Assembly: GCA_006503475.1 (NCBI GenBank)
Contig: RSEH01000031.1
Location: 146,507-210,506 of the forward strand
Length of the DNA: 64,000 bases
Direction of reading: 5' to 3'
DNA from: Stentor roeselii
Lineage: Eukaryota > Ciliophora > Heterotrichea > Heterotrichida > Stentoridae
Every line of letters starts with the position of its first letter. Within the stretch, counting starts at the first letter, position 1. The position numbers and the translations under genes were made by a program. This document shows, one piece after another, positions 9,901 to 19,363 of the stretch. The notes beneath the pieces are model-generated. The model made no database searches. It was not told where the DNA came from and was given only the letters and a program-made list of their open reading frames with translations.

Positions 9901-10725
9901 TTACTTCTTTAATTTCATCGCTTCTTCACGCCATGACTCGGAAAATTCGTCGATTTTTTGCATGAACTCTTCGTGGAAGTTGGATTTTTCTGTTGTTGAT
10001 AAGGGAAGACTTGGAACTTTTCCATCTTTTGATGAGATTTTTGGAAAGTCTGAGGAAAGGTCGGATTTTGTCACTCGTTTTAAAGTTTTTAGAGGAAAAT
10101 GAAGGTTTTTTGGAATTTGATTTAGGAATTTTTGAGAAGATCCTGAAAGGTTTTGGGAAAATATTGAGTCGTTGAATACATTTTTATCTGGAAGAAGATT
10201 CAACTTAACGACTTTACCGGGAACTGGCTGTTGAAACTTGTTTTTGATTTCGAAGGAAAGGTCACCGATACGGGTTGAGTCTAAACTTTTTACGTGTTTT
10301 TGGTAATTTTTTATGATTTCTTGAATTTTTGAAAAGACTTCGGAAAATACTCGAAAAGTTTTACTGGCTTCATCCAAAAACTCGACCAACAAAAAAACCT
10401 GGTTATCGATATTTTTTTCCATTTCAAGTTTTTTCAGAAATCTATCAAAAACATTCAAGTCAAAAGGATAAGCAGAGTTTTTATTGACAATATCTGAAAT
10501 AGTTCTTGTATGATTTGCAAAGTCATTGTTTTTCGAAATAACAATTCGATTCCTAAGGTTGATCTTATGATAATTTTGTGACATTGTTCCCGTTGGAGTT
10601 TCTTTGAGTTTCTCATGGTTGAGTTCATTGACTTTGACTTGAGTTCTGGAAGCTTTGAGGCATCTAGATTCGTTGCTGAATGACCTGGCAAGGCTATGGA
10701 CTGGGTGATTATCTGCCAATGACAT
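9901..10725 (-). CDS. uncharacterised protein
   Basis: The 274-residue ORF is basic and rich in Ser, Asn and Lys. Its central helical part ('FDRFLKKLEMEKNIDNQV', 'EVFSKIQEIIKNYQKHVKS') could be a short coiled coil, while both ends look disordered. No family is recognised. It converges with the small gene at 9561-9866 with a 34-nt gap. The ORF is clean from ATG to TAA. Confidence 0.65.
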   Translation of the reverse strand: MSLADNHPVHSLARSFSNESRCLKASRTQVKVNELNHEKLKETPTGTMSQNYHKINLRNRIVISKNNDFANHTRTISDIVNKNSAYPFDLNVFDRFLKKLEMEKNIDNQVFLLVEFLDEASKTFRVFSEVFSKIQEIIKNYQKHVKSLDSTRIGDLSFEIKNKFQQPVPGKVVKLNLLPDKNVFNDSIFSQNLSGSSQKFLNQIPKNLHFPLKTLKRVTKSDLSSDFPKISSKDGKVPSLPLSTTEKSNFHEEFMQKIDEFSESWREEAMKLKK

Positions 10726-11082
10726 ACTTTTATTAAGTAAACCTTATCGATCTTTACATAAATTTACGTTTTGGCACTTTTTCGGAATATGCTGAAATGT
10801 TCTATTAAACCAAAAGAGTAAATAATTAAAATCTAGAAAGTTTTTACTTGTTTAAAAAAGACTCCTGGTTTAACTAGTTAATAAAAGGCTGTTTGAAACA
10901 AGATCATCTAGAATAAATAAAAATTTATCGAAAACTATGAAAGTCTTTATAAATTTTAAAAAGAATTTTTTAGTTTCTTGGCAAAATGGAGAAATGAATG
11001 ACTTAAGACTATATCCCAAGAGTTTAACGAAAAATTCTTAAAAACTTTAGAAATAATTAAATATTTTAAAATACTTAAACAT
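10726..11082. other. intergenic stretch, nothing recognised
   Basis: This AT-rich stretch of 357 nt contains stop codons in all frames and has no hairpin or repeat that stands out. It probably holds the upstream region of the gene ending at 9901 and the 3' flank of the DHHC gene. Confidence 0.5.
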
Positions 11083-12141
11083 CTATATCTTCCAGAAAGT
11101 AACCTCCTTGCACGGCCTACAAAAGTAAACCAAATTTCCTAAAATTCCTTTAGAAAAAGGTGATTTTTCCTTGTTTTCCAAATAATAAATCTCCTTCCAT
11201 TTGATGATTTCAAAGGTAGTAACTCCAGCACAAGCCAGGTAAAAATGATAAAACCACAGAAAACTAAGTAAAATTCCAATCAAAAAAGGGCAAAAACTTG
11301 CTAAAACCATCAAATAATTCTCATTCCAAAACTCCTTCACCATCTCTTCCCTATGAATCCTCGAAACAATCAACGAAAACGTGAAAAAACATTCAAAAGT
11401 CTGTACAAAAACAAACCAAAAGAAAAAAAACTTGTTTTTTTCTCCAATACAATTATCAACAAAAGGACAATGATGATCAAACAAAGCAATACAAACTCCA
11501 CATTGTTTGCAATGTCGAGCTCTTAAAGGCTGATCATTAAAACAAGCTGTACAATAAACATAATCAAAATTTTCCACATTTTTTTCCTTTCCCACTCCAA
11601 GATTGACTGAAACTTCAGCAGAAGGACTTTCAAGTTTCATCGATGGAGGGTCTTGACTGACATCTTCAGATTTTTTCTCTTGTTGCTTGTTTTCAGGGAC
11701 TTGCAAATGTTGTGTTAAAGAAGGCTCTTCCTCGTCTTGGATTATGTCAAGATTGATGCTCACTGAATCAACTTGGCTGTCGTGTTGATGAAGACTTTCT
11801 GATATCGGGTTGCCTTCGAATACTTCGCCTTCTGCCTGGTCTTTGCAGTCAGTGCCTTTGTTTGTCTTGTGAAGTCCTGAAGCCGCTGTCAAGATAGAAC
11901 CGAGAGAAGACTGTTGTTGGTGAAAAGTCACTTCAGGCTTCGTAGTCGAAACTCCCTTCAAATTAGAAATTTTTCCTGGGTCTGAAAAGGATGTCAGGAA
12001 ATATAGGATGAATGAAACTCCTACTGTTAACCAGTAGAGGTAAAAAGTAATTGAATCTGGTTTTCTTAATGTCGGTAATAAGAATGTCGTTCCTGATATA
12101 TGCAACAAGTGGAAAAGGGTCATGATTATTCGGGCTTTCAT
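11083..12141 (-). CDS. DHHC-type protein S-acyltransferase
   Basis: The 352-residue protein is a palmitoyltransferase. Two N-terminal membrane spans end in the conserved 'DPG' motif (about 54-56). A long acidic/glutamine-rich loop follows, then the cysteine-rich domain at about 195-240 with 'CTACFNDQPLRARHCKQCG' and the catalytic 'DHHC' at 222-225. Two further spans follow, and the 'TTFE' form of the TTxE motif is at 308-311. It would transfer palmitate from acyl-CoA to cysteines of membrane proteins, probably in the Golgi or plasma membrane. Targets could include proteins such as the MGC- and MGNCC-starting products in this window, but that is only an inference. Confidence 0.95.
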   Translation of the reverse strand: MKARIIMTLFHLLHISGTTFLLPTLRKPDSITFYLYWLTVGVSFILYFLTSFSDPGKISNLKGVSTTKPEVTFHQQQSSLGSILTAASGLHKTNKGTDCKDQAEGEVFEGNPISESLHQHDSQVDSVSINLDIIQDEEEPSLTQHLQVPENKQQEKKSEDVSQDPPSMKLESPSAEVSVNLGVGKEKNVENFDYVYCTACFNDQPLRARHCKQCGVCIALFDHHCPFVDNCIGEKNKFFFFWFVFVQTFECFFTFSLIVSRIHREEMVKEFWNENYLMVLASFCPFLIGILLSFLWFYHFYLACAGVTTFEIIKWKEIYYLENKEKSPFSKGILGNLVYFCRPCKEVTFWKI

Positions 12142-12563
12142 TAGAATTATTATGAAGAGAACAGGATTAAGATGGATGAGGATTTTTTTTTGGATTTTTT
12201 ATGGGTTTTGGAGAAGTGGGGATGAGAGGGTTTTGGAATAGCTTTTAGGGGTTTTAGTGGATTTTTATTGGAATGGTAGAATTTTTTTTGTGATTGTTTT
12301 AAGTTGGATGGGATTGGTTTTGATGGAGATTTTTGAAATGATTAGAAGGATCTACTGGCGGTTTGAGATGAAAGTGATTGGATTAGGTTAGAAAGGATTT
12401 TGAAATCGCTCTGGGATGGGTTATATGGAATTTTTTTTAGGGTTAACTGATATGCTCATAGTTTTTAGTTATTGATGGTATTTCGAACATTGATGATTTA
12501 GATAGGAAAATTATTATTGAATATACTTGGATTAGTAAGAAATGATGTTGATTTTGCTATTTT
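12142..12563. other. G/T-rich intergenic flank
   Basis: On the plus strand this stretch is strikingly poor in C, so the sense strand of the minus-strand DHHC gene has a G-poor leader. No ORF or hairpin of note is seen. It marks the border between gene-dense DNA and the decayed region. Confidence 0.5.
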
Positions 12564-14682
12564 TTGCAGGATTCAACCGACTTTAGCATTCATTTTTGTA
12601 TTTTTGATGTAATAAAAATAATTAACAGACTAAAAGATTTGGTAGCTTCTACTTGGACAAGCACTGAGTTATCAAACAGCATAAAAAATTATTCAAATCT
12701 AGAAATCAGCGAACTAGTGATAACTAACCAGTCGCAAATAAATAGAAATTTTATTTCCTCAGTAAGTATAAAAATTGCAAATCGAAAAATTTAGAATTTG
12801 AATAGACAAAAGTTTCTAAGCTATTGTCATTTATCAAAAATTGAAATCAAACATTATCAAAAACTTGAACTTAGGAATTTTCTATATTCAGTTGAGGTAC
12901 TAATTGAGTACTTTGTCCGAAAATATTTTATCGAACAAATGGGTGCATTGAATACCTTTTTTGAATTGGAGATAAGAAGAATAACATTTTAATTCAAGGA
13001 AAATATACTTCTATGCGAGATAATGGATTTGAAATAAAAAATTTCAATGCTTGACTATTTTAAGTTTGGATACAAAAGAATCAATATAATTTAATTGAAT
13101 ATGATCAATTTATAAATCTAACTTGTAGACTTGAAAAAATCTTATATGATATTAAATTTTTATCATCATCTCTACCAAGAATTAATAAATCTAACTACGA
13201 TTCAGAATATATAATAATTAAAATACATTTAAAGAATATTCTTTTATACAAAATGTTTAACTCAGTTAAAACTTATGACTTTTTGATAAATTTAAACAAT
13301 TTTCAATTAGAAACCGAAATAACAGAAAATTTGAAAAACGAGATTAACAAAATCAGTCTCTTCATTCAATATCGAATATCTATAAATTTCTTGAATTCAT
13401 AGAAAAGCTGCTTCCAGATTACTTTTACTTCAAATTTATCAGCTTATGAAGCAAAATCACTTGTTTCGGAGTTTTATCACTTATAAACTAATTGATTGTA
13501 TCAGAAGTTGAACCTCAATACTTGAGCACTAGTGTCTACAAATAACCAAATAAAGACTTTTTACTTATTAAGTTGATTTCAGCTATAATCGACCATTATG
13601 AGAAGCTCTACTCATGTATGAAAGTATCATTTAAACTAGATCAAGAATTTACTAAGGTGTTCTCTACTGAAGCCTTGATCAAGAACTTGAATAACATGCC
13701 CAATAATCAGACAATTATAATCGACATGTTACTTCAAGGGATAATATCTCACACAACAAAACCCTATGAGTTGATTACTTCGAAGTTCCTGAGTCATAAA
13801 ATAAATTTTGAAGAACTGGAGTTGGAATTTAAAAAAAATTTCTTACAGAATGCTCTAAAAAATCCATTCAGAGAATTTTTGATGCAGTTTTTACCATCAA
13901 ACTCTCCAGGAATCAAAGAAAGTTTGGAAGAGATGCTAACAAGAACATACATAGTTAACCTGCAGTCAAACATTTCCGGAGTATCTTGATGCGAAAAATT
14001 GTTCTAATACAAAAATATGAAGGAAGTTTAAAAAAGTATCAACTTTCTACTTTTTTTTTTCATGAAGCAGCACATTATCTTCAAAGAATCAACGGTACCG
14101 TGCTTTGGTGATGCGAATCGATCTTTAGTCCTAACTTGAGTATTGAGTTTGATCCTAGTGAAGATCTTGATGACGACTTTGGCATTTCGAGCAACGAAGC
14201 AATTTTTGAAAAAATATTGGAGATTAGAGAAGCAGCAATTAAAACAGAAGATAAAGGGAATATAGCATTAGAGGAGGAAAAAAAACAAGAAATCGTAGAA
14301 AAGCAAGAAAAATCAGAAGATTTTGAGAAAAATGAAATTTAAACTGAAAATAAAATCGGAAAACAAATGAAAATGAAGAGAATAAAGAATTGAGAGAAGT
14401 TAGTAATAAAAAAAATAGGAAATCTAAAAAATAGAAGGAGGAAAACTTCTAGAAATAACACTTTTTGGTAGAAAGTATAGAAAGATTACTGCAAGTGGAG
14501 CTGAATTCTTGATGTCAGACTTGGAAGATTATAGTCTACCGAAATTTAAGTCTGAATTCAGCATATTTAATATAATAAGAGATTCAGAAAACTACCAAAA
14601 TTTAAGATCTGGAAATGGTATGGAACTTGGTAGTTGTCCAGGCTTTGGGTATTTTCTAATGATGAAAAGAAGGATTATTTAG
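12564..14682 (+). pseudogene. broken gene of unknown family
   Basis: Several protein-like segments on the plus strand lie in different frames. They are 12564-12992 (one frame interrupted by TAG at 12792-12794), 13082-13399 (106 open codons followed by TAG), about 13480-13989 (139 open codons from 13573, ending in TGA), 14136-14342 (acidic, 'SEDLDDDF'-like) and 14431-14679 (83 open codons with 'GRKYRKITASGAEFLM'). Together they suggest one long coding region that has suffered frameshifts and nonsense changes. No domain is recognised. The third segment has a vague cullin-like look that I do not trust. Alternatively these are several small decayed genes. Confidence 0.45.
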
Positions 14683-15085
14683 ATATAGTTAAATCTCTTA
14701 AAAATAGATATATCAGGACTTAGCTTTAAATATTTCTTATTAATATAAATCATAGAATTAACAAATAATATCTTTCTAGGATTTACGATTTTTTTATTTC
14801 ATTCATATTCAAACTTAAATTATAACAGAACTCTTTAATTTTCTGATAATTTTTACAGCATTAATAATATATCAAATATTTTATTGCCTTCTTTTTTCTG
14901 ATTTATAATGCTTACCCTATAGATTTAGTGATTAATATCTTTGAATATGTGATAATAGTGCCAAAAATTTTCAGGAAATATAGTTTGAATGATCTAGAGT
15001 CAGGAAGCTGACTTTCCTTCGAATTACAAGAGAAGGTTCAAATACTATAGCTGAATTATTTATGAGATTTTAGAGTAATTATTGT
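14683..15085. other. AT-rich intergenic stretch with two small hairpins
   Basis: No ORF is supported here. Two adjacent stem-loops occur: AGTCAG/CTGACT with a GAAG loop at 14998-15013 and CCTTC/GAAGG at 15016-15036. They lie 3' of the minus-strand secreted-protein gene. They may be chance structures. Confidence 0.35.
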
Positions 15086-15793
15086 CTAAAATTTACTTTT
15101 GGTCTGTGAATACATGCTGTAGATGCTGTATTTACGGAATTGAGAAATTCTGTAACTCGCGCTTAGAAGGTTCTCATCGTTAGCATCAGTACCGATCCAT
15201 GTTACGTAGATTCGTGGGTCACAGTCCTTTTCTTTTCCTCCCTTACAAAACTTTTCAGCACAAACTTCTTCTTTTTTCCATTTCACACATTTATCACTGC
15301 AAATATCACAAAAGTTATCCCATTGGATTTTCTTAACTTTACCACTTTCAAGTGTAACAACAATACTAAAGACAATACCCACATATTTTTCTTTGGTATA
15401 AGGTGCGAATTTTGAATAGATCTTTTTACTGTAAGCAACTGAAATTCCTTGATAACTCGTGCAATTTTCGTATTTATTGGAATCCTCATTAGTACTATTA
15501 TCATTTGAATTGTTTGTCCCATTCCCTCCCTGAAGGAATCTTCTAGATTCATTGCAATAAGACATAACAGTCTTAAACGAATTCTTCAACTTGAGTCCAG
15601 AAAACTGGTCAACCTCGACCTCAACAGCCAAGACTTCTTCCATATCCTGCACTTCGATGTCATTAGTTTCAGAGTAGTTAGCAGGATTGATATAAACACA
15701 AAGAACCGCCTTATCACCAATTTTATAAGACTTGTCTTTTCCTTCACAGTACCGGGAAGCGACAGCTTGAATGAAAAGAAGCAAAAAAGCCAT
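15086..15793 (-). CDS. secreted cysteine-rich protein
   Basis: The 235-residue protein starts with a hydrophobic signal peptide ('MAFLLLFIQAVAS') and has no other membrane span, so secretion or delivery to the cell surface or an organelle is expected. It contains an Asn/Ser-rich low-complexity insert around residues 90-110 with several N-glycosylation sites, and a cluster of cysteines at about 165-195 ('CDICSDKCVKW', 'CAEKFCKGG') that should form disulfides. No family is recognised. It starts 23 nt after the stop of the same-strand gene at 15817. Confidence 0.75.
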   Translation of the reverse strand: MAFLLLFIQAVASRYCEGKDKSYKIGDKAVLCVYINPANYSETNDIEVQDMEEVLAVEVEVDQFSGLKLKNSFKTVMSYCNESRRFLQGGNGTNNSNDNSTNEDSNKYENCTSYQGISVAYSKKIYSKFAPYTKEKYVGIVFSIVVTLESGKVKKIQWDNFCDICSDKCVKWKKEEVCAEKFCKGGKEKDCDPRIYVTWIGTDANDENLLSASYRISQFRKYSIYSMYSQTKSKF

Positions 15794-15816
15794 TTATAAG
15801 AAATTCTGTATAAACA

Positions 15817-16881
15817 TTATTTAAATCCTTTTTTCTGAACTTTCATCAAGTCCTCCACAGCAGAAGCCATGCATTTCAAGTACATCAAACTAGTCTTCCC
15901 TGCTTTCGACTCAGTCTGAACGGCAGCATCACAAAGGTCCTGAGCCGAAAACGATTCAAGTTCTTCTAAACTGCTGAGATCTGTGAAGGACTCATTCATT
16001 TCACCCTTCAAGCAGATTTTTTGCTTCAGGTCTTGAATTGTTTCGAGATACACCTGGTTAGTTCTTTGATACTCTAAAATGCTGCATTGAAGTTGGGTGT
16101 TTTGAGCCTTCAAAACAACGATTTCTAAGTCTTTGCTTTCAACTTCTTGCTTGATGTCGCTTTCTGATATTGAAATAGGAGATATTCTGTTTAGTCGAGC
16201 CATTAATGTTTCGTTTAAAGCTTTTTCTTCAGTTAAAGAAGAGTCTTTTTCAAGCAGCTGAGCTTTTAAGTTTATGATTTTTTCTTTTAAACTTTCAACT
16301 CCTTCAACTTTTGATTTTAACTCGTTTTCGATCTGAAAAAGAGATGAACTTAGTTGCTCGTTTTTTTCCATTAGGTCTTTGAGACAGTTTTCCATGTTTG
16401 AATTGGATAGAAGGGAATTTTCGATGATTTTTGGAGACTTTTGCATGATGGTGTCTTTTATTTTCTCTAAGACTGACTCATCCTGGGCTTGAATCCAGTC
16501 AATAACATCTTCTAAAATAATAGAAGACCTAAGAAGTCTATTAGAATTCCAGTTGTTTAATTGTTCTTTATAGTAATCCGCACTATTTTTCGAGTACTAC
16601 CTAAAAATTACATTTTCAATAGCTTGTATATACCCACGTTTTTCACGATCCCAAGCCTGAGCTTTGATTTTCCACTTTTCCTGATTTTTTTCAAGATTTT
16701 CTGCTTTTCTCGATAATTTTCCATGACACTTAGGAACTTCTCCAATAAGCCGATACAAGCATTTGTTAATCAAACTGGCCGATCCAGGTCTAGTCAAAGT
16801 TTTCTGATTTGAATCCGGAGATTGACTTCGTTTGACTTTCGGAGTAGCGGGTTTGTGGAAACTATTTTCATGAAAACTCAT
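15817..16881 (-). CDS. coiled-coil protein with a 15-nt intron
   Basis: Two minus-strand ORFs are joined through a 15-nt intron at 16597-16611, giving 349 residues (exons 16881-16612 and 16596-15817). It begins 'MSFHENSFHKPATPK' with a basic serine-rich head, has an Arg/Lys-rich helix, and from about 125 onward a coiled coil, including 'KNEQLSSSL' and 'VVLKAQNTQ'. No named family is recognised. It is divergent from COQ4 with only 51 nt between the starts, so the two probably share a promoter region. A decayed relative lies at 48188-48947, sharing the start 'MSFHEN' and several motifs. Confidence 0.82.
16597..16611 (-). other. 15-nt spliceosomal intron in coiled-coil gene
   Basis: On the minus strand the intron is GTAATTTTTAGGTAG. 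Its removal joins 'YIQAIEN' to 'YSKNSADYYKEQL' and makes one continuous frame. Retention would stop translation at its terminal TAG. Confidence 0.85.
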
Positions 16882-16932
16882 TTTTAAGTAAACCTGACTC
16901 TCTTGCCATTGAGTGATTGATGGATATAAATA

Positions 16933-17640
16933 ATGATCGGAAGACTTGCTATTCGGTCAACCAGTTCCATAGCTGACATTATTGCGAACTACAAGCATCT
17001 GCCTAATGAAACAGCCCGAGTAGAGGCTTTATTGCAAAACATGTTGTGGGCATTCAAGTACCCTCATGATGGTGAATATTTATCAACATATGGCGAGTGT
17101 TCTTCTTATTACGCTCTGGTTGACTTGCAGAAAAGAATGCAAAATGACCCTGTGGGTTCTCAGATTCTTCGAGAAAAGCCCAGGATCAGAAACTGGTGCT
17201 TTGACTTTGATCGGCTTAAAGACTTGCCGAGTAATACTGTGGGAAATCATTATTGGAAATATATGACAAGTTATAACTTCCACCCTGAACATCGACCACT
17301 TGTTAAACATCTCGGGGACTTGGAACTGGCTTATATTTTCCAGTGGTATAAAGAAATTCATGACTTTTTGCATGTCCTGCTTAATAAATCGTCAACGATT
17401 ATACATGAACTTGAAGTTAAATGGTTTGAATTTGAACAACTTGGACTTGCTTCGTGTGCAGCCTCTTCGATCTTTGGAAGTCTTTTGGTTCCCATGTCTC
17501 AAAAAGTTGAACTTTTCACAACAACAGGACCTGAAATGATAAGACTCGCCAAAAAATCAAAACTCGTTTTGAATGTTTATTGGCCAAAACATATGGAAGA
17601 CGATGTTGACGACTTCAGACGATATGTTTTTAATGATTAG
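16933..17640 (+). CDS. COQ4: ubiquinone biosynthesis protein COQ4
   Basis: The 235-residue protein matches COQ4, a mitochondrial inner-membrane, matrix-side component of the coenzyme Q synthesis complex. Recent work on the family assigns it to C1 decarboxylation/hydroxylation of the quinone head group. The zinc-binding motif HDxxH-x11-E is visible as 'HDFLH' at 143-147 with Glu159 ('IIHELE'). 'YGECSSYYALVDLQKRM' and 'RIRNW..D.DRLKDLPSNT' are also typical of the family. The length is close to that of yeast and animal COQ4 without their long targeting peptides. The start has a short basic, hydroxylated stretch fit for mitochondrial import. The stop TAG is followed after only 6 nt by the next gene's ATG in the same frame. 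Confidence 0.93.
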   Translation: MIGRLAIRSTSSIADIIANYKHLPNETARVEALLQNMLWAFKYPHDGEYLSTYGECSSYYALVDLQKRMQNDPVGSQILREKPRIRNWCFDFDRLKDLPSNTVGNHYWKYMTSYNFHPEHRPLVKHLGDLELAYIFQWYKEIHDFLHVLLNKSSTIIHELEVKWFEFEQLGLASCAASSIFGSLLVPMSQKVELFTTTGPEMIRLAKKSKLVLNVYWPKHMEDDVDDFRRYVFND

Positions 17641-17646
17641 TTAAAA

Positions 17647-19104
17647 ATGGAAGAACTTGATTTTTGCACTGCTTTTATTTGCGCTAAGGAAGTAATCGAT
17701 TTGGCTTTAGAAAGATTCGGCGAAGTCATATATAATCGGGAAATCAAATTTAGAGCTTGTGGATTCGGAATTAACTACACTTTAGACTTGATTGTCTCGG
17801 TAATTGAAACTGGGTTCATCAGACGTGACTCTGGACTGGACTTGCCTGATGCGGAATTAGAGGAACCTCGTCCTCCGATTAGCGAAAATTGGATGCGAAG
17901 TTCGGTTCCAGTTCATAAGAAATTCGTGAGTCCCAAAATAGAAAAACTCGAAACCCAGCCCCCAGAGGTCAGAAGCACAATAAGCTTCAAAACCAGTTTC
18001 TACCGTTCGAACACAAATCAAAAACAATTGAAAAAAACCTCTAAAATCCACGAAGAGCCCCTTCCAGAGCCAATGGAAGTCACAGAAGTCCAAATCTCAG
18101 ACTCTGAAGAATTCATGCGTTTAAAAAAAGAAAGAGACTTCAAAAGAAAACAAGAAGAAAACACACGACTCGAAGCTTTAAAAAAAGAAGACGAAAACAA
18201 AAGAAAACTCCTCGCAAAGCAATTCAACGGTAAGATGAAAAACTTCACCTATGACTGTAACGGTAAGATCCTCATCATTAATCCTCCAAAGGTCGAAGCA
18301 GACTTGATAGAAAAGGTTGATTTTCAGGTAATCCCTGAAAAACCAGAAGAAAAAATCAAAAGTCTTCCGAGGACCGGCCAAAGCACAAGACTTCCTCAAG
18401 AAAGAAAGAAAATATTAGAGCCTATCCTCGAGAAGCCCCTAAATAAAGTCCACAGTCTCAGCATCTTAGAACACATGAGACTCGCTCCTGGTGTCACCAT
18501 CGGAACCAGCAACAGAGTAGCAAGTACTGCAAGAATTCACGATTTACCTTCAACCCACTTCAAAAGATTCGAAATCCCCGGAACCCAGCCATTAAAAATC
18601 CCAGATTTCGAGCCTAGGTCTTTAAAACCTTTAAAACTTGTTGAAACTGTTTCAGAGTCAGTTTTGACTCTTCCGAAAATAGAAAAACCTGAAACCTTTA
18701 AAAGTCAAATAAAAACACTTTCAAGGCCGAGTAGAAAAAAACCGAATCAGGTCAAACAGTACTCAAAAGAAATGCATGCTAGTGATAATCTTTCAGACTA
18801 CGATAAATTTAACCTCGCTATTTTAAATGATTTGAACTGGGGAAGAAACCCTTCGACTAGAAATGTGAAAGTCCCTGCACGGGTACCGAAGGCGATGACT
18901 GCGAAAGACGAGTGGGAAATTTATGGATACCTGGCGAAGAAGCCTAAAGACGATCCTTTTATTTCAGTTGAAGAACTCTGGAAACTTTCTTCTCAGAAGA
19001 AAAAACCTAGAGACCGCCCGTTTTTAGAGAAAGTTCAAAACAAGACGAAACCACCTCCTCCACCTTTAGGACAGACGATGTTTGTTAATTTGAATGAAAG
19101 TTAA
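17647..19104 (+). CDS. C2orf81-like disordered protein, probably ciliary
   Basis: The 485-residue protein has a compact helical N-terminus (residues 1-70, 'ICAKEVIDLALERFGEVI') followed by an acidic/proline segment and 'ENWMRSSVPVHKKF'. This order resembles the animal C2orf81 family, which has a similar helical start and a 'W..GSVPV' motif and is associated with ciliated and sperm cells. The rest is a long basic, proline- and lysine-rich disordered region with a charged helix at about 155-190. The similarity is by eye. Its ATG lies 6 nt after the COQ4 stop and in the same frame, the tightest gap in the window together with that at 34457. Confidence 0.6.
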   Translation: MEELDFCTAFICAKEVIDLALERFGEVIYNREIKFRACGFGINYTLDLIVSVIETGFIRRDSGLDLPDAELEEPRPPISENWMRSSVPVHKKFVSPKIEKLETQPPEVRSTISFKTSFYRSNTNQKQLKKTSKIHEEPLPEPMEVTEVQISDSEEFMRLKKERDFKRKQEENTRLEALKKEDENKRKLLAKQFNGKMKNFTYDCNGKILIINPPKVEADLIEKVDFQVIPEKPEEKIKSLPRTGQSTRLPQERKKILEPILEKPLNKVHSLSILEHMRLAPGVTIGTSNRVASTARIHDLPSTHFKRFEIPGTQPLKIPDFEPRSLKPLKLVETVSESVLTLPKIEKPETFKSQIKTLSRPSRKKPNQVKQYSKEMHASDNLSDYDKFNLAILNDLNWGRNPSTRNVKVPARVPKAMTAKDEWEIYGYLAKKPKDDPFISVEELWKLSSQKKKPRDRPFLEKVQNKTKPPPPPLGQTMFVNLNES

Positions 19105-19172
19105 TTAATCCCATATAAAATTGAAGAAAAATGGATATTTAAAGGTAAAATGATGGAAAAGTTTAGTATGAA

Positions 19173-19234
19173 GGGCCTGCCAGGCCCGTCAGTTCAAAAA
19201 CAAGCACCACTCGTGTAAAGTCTGTAGAACTGAC
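19173..19234 (+). other. two adjacent stem-loops upstream of the PH-AGC kinase
   Basis: GGGCCT/AGGCCC with a three-base loop (19173-19187) is followed directly by GTCAGTTC (19188-19195), which pairs perfectly with GAACTGAC (19227-19234) around a 31-nt loop. This is unusually GC-rich and structured for the region. The same bases can also encode a short Cys/His peptide ('KHHSCKVCRTDMRNK') that lacks a clear start. It could be a structured leader, a small RNA or a gene remnant. Confidence 0.35.
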
Positions 19235-19363
19235 ATGCGAAATAAATAAAAGTTGAGCCCGAAAGGTGCTCCTTTTAGCAAGGTACATTCCTATTCTCTG
19301 AACATTCTTGTTCTTAGACACACCGTACTTGTACATTCTTCTGTATTAAAGTTAATAAATAAG

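Noticed and set aside
13573-13989. Weak resemblance of the 139-codon segment to a cullin
   Set aside because: Only scattered residues agree and the neighbouring segments show no cullin features.
15030-15045. GGTTCAAATAC resembling a tRNA T-arm
   Set aside because: No matching T-stem, D-arm or acceptor stem could be built around it.
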